From: Prunus persica | Taxonomy: Eukaryota > Streptophyta > Magnoliopsida > Rosales > Rosaceae | DNA: 64,000 nt | Direction of reading: 5' to 3' | Assembly: GCF_000346465.2 (NCBI RefSeq) | Contig: NC_034014.1 | Location: forward strand, 3,644,027 to 3,708,026 | Part shown: positions 58,312 to 64,000 of the stretch, piece after piece | How positions within the stretch are numbered: position 1 is the first letter of the stretch | How the letters are laid out: every line of letters begins with the position of its first letter | Made by a program: the position numbers and the translations under genes | The notes under the pieces: model-generated | What the model was told of the DNA's origin: nothing | The model's database searches: none | Seen by the model: the letters and a program-made list of their open reading frames with translations, nothing else

Positions 58312-59719
58312 TTTTCTTCAATTGGTAAAACCCAAACGATATCCCCTGCGTTTGGCTGCCGAGAAAATCAAGGAAAGTTAGAAAGAAAACAAAAATTTTG
58401 AATCTTAAGCTTCGTGCTGTAAAGTATACCTCACGTCAACCGAGTCAAAAGAGTGGTATATCAGCTATCAAATATTCATCCGTGAAGTAAAGCCTACCCT
58501 TGCCTCGCTCTGGAATTTAATTTTCAAGAAAACCCAGAACAAATATTCAAAGTTCTTAACTTTCTTTCTCTCATTCCTAAAATTTCTCGGCCACCAAACT
58601 GGGTATTAGGATTTTCAGCTCGAAAAGCTGAAACAGAAGAGAGAATTGACGAGGAACGCAAAGAGAATGAGAGAGGAGCCCAAAGACATGTGCCGGATGT
58701 GTGATCATCAAAAACCCTGGAAAAGTTAAAATTGGGAATTTATGAGGGTTTGGATTGATTGTGATTTGTGAGGTGCTCCTGCAATGGCCGAGAGAGCCTT
58801 TGCACCACTGTCCTGTGTGACATTGACACCCAAACCTTTCTCTGATTTTTTTCGCCGTTGCGCCTGGTGACGTGGCTCAAGTCAGACTACTCGGCGGAAT
58901 CTGGCGCGGAACGGCCACGTGTGAATAGGAGAAATGCTCCTCTGCTGCGCGTCATACCTGATTCAGTTGTGGACACGTGGACAACTGTGGATGGCTATTT
59001 TGGTGAGTTGTTTCCATTGACCACCCCCACTCTCACATGTGTTTTACTGTGTCATTACAAGAATTTCTCGAAATGCAAAGTTAACCTCAAACATTGAATT
59101 GCACGTACATTCCGAGGTGTAATTTTGATGTTAATTTTGAAGAATTTTTGCATGACATCAATAGTTTTTAAACAAAACATTATTGAAAGAATCTTATAAA
59201 AATAATTTAAAACCTGAGGACATGGTTAATAGGATATTAACTTACAGATAATTGATTTCAAATTTAAACACTTATAACACTTTAGTATTGTGCGATAATT
59301 TATATTATCGCTTGTATTAAAAAAAAAAAACTCATATATAATTACAAAGCTCATAAATTTTGTGAAAATGGAAAAAACAAGGGTATGAGTATCAATGAAA
59401 ATAATTTTATTTTTGGTAGCGATTTGAAACCCACTTTATTAATCATTGTACTAGCCCGAATGTCTGGCAAGCCCAAGCAACTTCCAAAATAAAAATTCAA
59501 ACCCACCACAGATAAAATGCATTAAAAACAAAATAAATGGCCAAGATCCTTTTTAAATAATTATTATTAGAAGAGTCCAAGATCCATTCAAAATAACCAA
59601 AGAAATGAAAGTCCAACAACATGTATTTGAACAAAACAAAAAGTCACACCAAACTAGGGAAACAATGCAACAAACAAACCAAAGACAAAGCAACATAAAT
59701 CCATGTAATTAATAAAATT
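58312..59719. other. Intergenic region between PPR-like and bZIP genes
   Basis: No gene. 58312-58800 is probably leader and promoter of the PPR-like gene. The rest is AT-rich, with an A run at 59321-59331. Confidence 0.6.
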
Positions 59720-60942
59720 TCATATGAAGGTATGCTCCTTCTGGTTCGGCTCGGTCTTAAAGGTCACCACACCTTCCATCTCCTTCACACCATCCTCTGA
59801 CTTCATATCATCATCAACATCCCCCTTCGGCTCTGGCTTGGGTTGACTTGAGCTCGCATTTTCAGTTTGCCCCGCCCCGGGATCCGGACCCGCCATCGAG
59901 GCCTGCCCTAGCTGGTTTTCTTGCTTCTCCTTCTCTTTTGTCACATTGAGTTGCTTCTGCACTTTCACTTCTGTGGCTCTTTCTCCAGCTTGTTCTGTAT
60001 ACAAAATGAGAGATAAATTAAAAGGAAAAACATCTAATCATCTCTTACTATGTTTATTAATTAACTTAATATATATGTTCTTTAATATCTACTGATGCGG
60101 TGATTTGTGTATATACACTATTTATTTTAACAAATAAGTTACTACCATACATATCATATAATATCCCAAAATTGGTAAAATTATGTTAGTGCCTAAAGTA
60201 GACCATCGCAAATGTAAGACGAGAGATAAATTGTACAAGGTTCAAATCAAGGACTTAATTTGCTAGTATATATATAGCAAGCAAGGTTATATAAGTTGAT
60301 ATAATTTTTATTTTCATTTTACCTTTCCTTGAGTTTGAAGGTTCCATCTGTCGACCAGACTGAATAAGGCCTGAATTTGCCATCTGCTCCATTAACCTTG
60401 CCTGTTCCCAATTCATCAACCTGCTGCTTTCATTTGCGTTGGCCTGCAAGCGGGCCTTCTGTTGGCTCAACTGCAGTTCCCTCAGCCTGGCCACCTCTTT
60501 TTTGTTCGCTTCGATTTCAGCTGCCAAATTAAAACACATTTTTCATTATCCAACACACAAACTACACGCACACATATATTTATAGAGAGAGCTACTGTTG
60601 AAGGATCCTTCAAATAAGCTTATTTGAGAGACACTCTTGTAGGGCACGTTCCGCATTGTATTTCATTAATCCAAACGTCTATTTTGTAGATATTCATTCA
60701 AAGACCACCTCTACAAAAAATCACTTGAATTCGATATCATTTGACAACTCAATTAAATTTATATACTTTCTTGAAACACCTTGTTTATTGATTTTGTTGA
60801 TCTCAATTAGATGTCCTAATAATTTTCAATTTGCATGATTTTTTGCAAGGATGATATGTGAATGAAGACGTGAAAAATAGATAGTTTGCATCATTGAAAA
60901 AAATTTCGTAAAAAACCTTAAAGGGTGTCCCTCAAATGGTAA

Positions 60943-60976
<34 letters not shown>

Positions 60977-62258
60977 GTACCGGCTAGGGTTTTACCATCT
61001 TTCATTAACTTGTCCTTGGCGTAAGCAGCTATCTGTTGGTTCAAGGCCTTTTGCTCCATTTGTAGATAATGCTTGTGGTGTGTGTAGAACTCAACTTGAG
61101 GAGCTAAAAAAGCTATTTGAGCCTATGTACACAAACATTAAATGAGATATCAAATAATTATATTTAAGATATTTTTTCATACTCAAATTAAGTAGTAAAT
61201 ACAATGTATTTTGAAGTTGAGTTAATTCATATATATGTTTGAGGGAAATATCTGAATCGTATGGTTTCTGTGAGAGCTCCCAATGGTTACCTCTAGAGCC
61301 TTCGCCTTCCTTTCCATCTCCGCGATATATTGTAGTTTCTTCAGTCTAGATTTCTGCGCCGAAGCCCGGTTTGAAATGATTCTAAAAAAACCATCAAATA
61401 TCCGCATGAAAATGTTAGATATAATACGTTACCTAAAATTACTGTTATATATTTGGACCACATATTCTCACTACGTAATTTATTGACCAAACCCTCTAGT
61501 AGGAAAAACACTTACATGAAATAGGGATAGTACTATTTTGTTATTTTTGACTAATTACGATATGTCACGTGTGATAACTTTTTCACATGACATTCTGTGA
61601 TTGGCCAGAGATAGCAAAACAATGTTATCCGTATTTCATATAAATTTTTCTGCTCTAAAGGAAGTAGAATTGGGACCCACATTAATAGAATATACATAAA
61701 TGACTTGACTCTATTAAAGAGGTGGTCAACAAATGTAAAGCGGTACAAACAAAATTATTCTATGAACAACAAACTAATGTATATAGTTGATGGTTACCGT
61801 TTGAGCTTTTTTGGATCCATGGCCTCAGCGTCCGCGTTTTTGCCCAGTTTAACCTGAACACCATCCACAGTTACAGTTTTGGCTTTGCCAATAGCATGGT
61901 CATCATCACTATCAGAGCTTGGATTTTTTCCACCATTATTACCAGCTGCTGCAATAGCAGGAGTGGTATTAATATTGTTGAGCCTATTGGCAATGCCGGC
62001 ATTAATCCCAGGATTAAGGGCATTAATCCCGGGATTAAGCTCCAAAAGCTGGCCATGGTTGGCACTACTGCTGCTTGCACCACCCATACCTTCAGCATGG
62101 CTCATCCAGTAGGGTTGTTGTCTCCACCCTTGAAATGAACCAGTTGGGGGTAAAGGAAGGTTGGGTGGAGGCATCATTGAGAATTGCCTCGGGTCGATGG
62201 GTCTATTAGCCCATGATCCAAATCCCTCGCTAAAGCTAAGCTTCTTGTTTGGATCCAT
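59720..62258 (-). CDS. bZIP transcription factor (group E-like)
   Basis: Five exons: 62258-61798, 61381-61291, 61122-60996, 60520-60323, 59994-59720, joining to about 383 residues. The N-terminus has MDPNKKLSFSEGFGSWANRP and a Pro-rich stretch, then NPGINALNPGINAGI. The basic region (KKLKRIISNRASAQKSRLKK) has the bZIP N-x7-R spacing around residues 150-170. A zipper runs through YIAEMERKAKALEAQIAFLA to MEQKALNQQIAAYAKDKLMK. The C-terminal half is Gln/Ala-rich and then acidic (DVDDDMKSEDGVKEMEG). The basic region and following helix resemble the Arabidopsis bZIP34/bZIP61 type, but the exact subgroup is uncertain. Nuclear DNA-binding regulator. Confidence 0.85.
60947..60973. repeat. (AT)n microsatellite in bZIP intron 3
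   Basis: About thirteen AT units, close to the 5' splice site of the intron (exon ends 60996 on the minus strand). Confidence 0.9.
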
Positions 62259-64000
62259 AGTTTTGCTCTCACTCTCTCCTTTTTCTCTTTCTTTGTAAAG
62301 AAAACAAGAAATGCTAGAAAACAGAGACACACACTAGGAGTATAGAAATAATGTCCTTATAAAGGGGAGAGGAGGAATTTGTGATGGAGAACAAAGCACT
62401 CAGAAATCAATGTGTACACTTAACCTATGTTTATACAGACAAGATACAGAAAAATTACCATATATTACCATTCCCCCCACATTATTGATTGGCGCCTACA
62501 AAGCTGTCATTTGGTCTCAATTTGAAAAATCTAATAGATCAAATTACAAAACTAGTATTTACAAATCATGTTGGATTGAGGTAGGGTTGGGTAGTTTGGT
62601 CATTTTGCAGAGCATCATTAGACAAGTGCTGATGGTGCTTAACATATTTGAACTTGGTTTTCCCTTTTTATCTTTGTGCTCATCTCTTAAAGGGGTTTCC
62701 TCAAAATTTCTTCCATGTATATAACCTCATCTCGATTAGGTTTGTTCTGCGTCAACCCTTTACGTGTTGTGAGAAGGACGTTGTATGAAAAGTTTCAATT
62801 TAAACATTCTTCCTAATTGTAATGAAGACAATTGATATGGAAAAAACTGATGAATTGACGCAAGGTATGGATTAGCCCTAATCATTACAGTACACCAATA
62901 TGATCATCAGCCACATTGTGCCATGTGGACTGTCTCACACCGAATAAATTTTCAACAATAAGATCCTAATACTAGTGAAGTACATGCACTTAAGGTTACT
63001 AGCTTTCAATCTTGCTGGTCTGAGGATCAAGAAAAATTAAAGGATTTTCAATCGTTTTTATATATAGAAATGGCTTGATTGACAAAATAAAACAAAAATC
63101 CAGGTATATAAAGTAACGCATATATATATATATATATGTATGCTCTCATGTAATTCATAGTAGTCCAGGGCGAAGCCATTCCTAGGACAAGAGTGGCCTT
63201 CGCCCCCTCAATTTTTTACCTCCCTCCTCCACTATATTATATATAATATATAACACTATATACACTTAATAATCGATAATTTGTAATTTAAGTTAATGGA
63301 CTCTCTAAAATAAATTATACATGATTAAGTTTGAAATATTTAACTTTAACATGTAAGTTTTAAATCATATATATTTGATATACTTTATTTTCTATTTCGG
63401 CCTCTTCAATTTTACAATTCTAGCTCCTCCATATGAAGACTTTTCTAACTCTAGATTAATTCCTGCACAAAAACTTGGTTCGAAGTAAATCTTACAAGAA
63501 GCTAAGGAAACACAATTAAAAATAGAAAGCAAACAAAAAATTAAGTCTTTAAATGCAAATGAGGCATGCATTAATCTACAACAAAGAAAGATATCTAAAG
63601 AAAATCTCTTGTTACCCTTTTACCAATAGAAAAGCATCGATGAAAAATGCATATTCTCATATGACTCCAAGGCCGCATTCAAATCCAAGGTCGATTTTCA
63701 TATGGAAGTTACAATGGAATCAGAGGGATGAATAAAGTTGTGCGAGATAAAGAATTAATAAGTGGGTAGAAATTAAAGGTTAGACGGTTATATTTGTCTC
63801 CGCATATTGAGTTATCTCTTAATTATAGTATAAGTTATTAATTAGCCACAAATGTTGACACAACGTAACAAGGTAATCAAACGATTAGTTTGAGAGAATC
63901 AAAGTATGGAATTCACCAGAGATATGAGAAAACCTCTCGTTTATTGAATTCAGAATGATAATATCATCCCCTAGCCACGGGCTAAAGTTAGTTTAAATAT
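62259..64000. other. Intergenic region to window end
   Basis: bZIP leader and promoter, then AT-rich DNA with an (AT)n run at 63118-63137 and another AT-rich palindromic stretch at 63233-63250. No supported gene. Confidence 0.65.

Noticed and set aside
1..64000. tRNA or rRNA genes
   Set aside because: No sequence with convincing tRNA arms or rRNA conserved blocks was seen; the only A/B-box-like text is the SINE relic at 42379.

Overview
This is nuclear DNA from a dicotyledonous plant. Genes are split by AT-rich GT-AG introns, there are several classes of plant LTR retrotransposon with tRNA-Met primer sites, and the proteins match Arabidopsis families closely. A Rosaceae genome (Prunus-like) is my best guess, but that is inference from general resemblance and not proven by the window.

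Left block (1-9.2 kb): a complete ubiquitin-activating enzyme E1 gene (+, six exons) converges on a ten-exon gene for a ubiquitin-like/leucine-rich-repeat protein (-). These correspond to Arabidopsis At2g30110 (UBA1) and At2g30105. The third member of that Arabidopsis neighbourhood, the PPR-like gene At2g30100, sits about 47 kb away near the right end (56.3-58.3 kb), so the ancestral cluster appears to have been split or expanded.

Middle block (9.3-36.8 kb): a decayed mosaic. A unit made of the 5' half of the LRR gene plus a divergently placed, uncharacterised kelch-like gene has been duplicated repeatedly, and every copy is broken. Into it have gone a nearly intact Ty1/copia element with near-identical LTRs (14.2-19.1 kb), TRIM-like LTR remnants, a hAT-like MITE with an 8-bp target duplication, a solo LTR with a 5-bp target duplication, a pararetrovirus-like fragment, a copia gag fragment, and pieces of at least three unrelated genes (a guanylate-binding-protein-like coiled-coil protein, a PHD/CHD-type chromatin protein, and acetolactate synthase small subunit). 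Five clusters of a palindrome of the form GTATAGCCGNNCGGCTATAC are spread through this block; they are the most unusual signal in the window. Two 1.2-1.3 kb segments carrying a GCCTAGCC-type tandem array are also duplicated.

Right block (38-64 kb): ordinary gene space with a glutaredoxin-like protein (+, single exon), an LRR receptor-like pseudokinase (+, nine exons), an ETO1-like BTB/TPR protein of the EOL2 type (-, four exons), the PPR-like protein (-, two exons) and a bZIP transcription factor (-, five exons). The intergenic DNA here holds a MULE-type MITE with a 9-bp target duplication, a SINE-like relic, a tandem duplication and microsatellites.

Functional links: UBA1 supplies activated ubiquitin, and EOL2-type proteins are CUL3-BTB adaptors that target type-2 ACC synthases, so both bear on ubiquitin-dependent turnover, but nothing in the sequence shows they are co-regulated. 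Exon boundaries were placed by hand from splice consensus and reading frame; start and stop coordinates are firmer than the confidence in any individual pseudogene edge.
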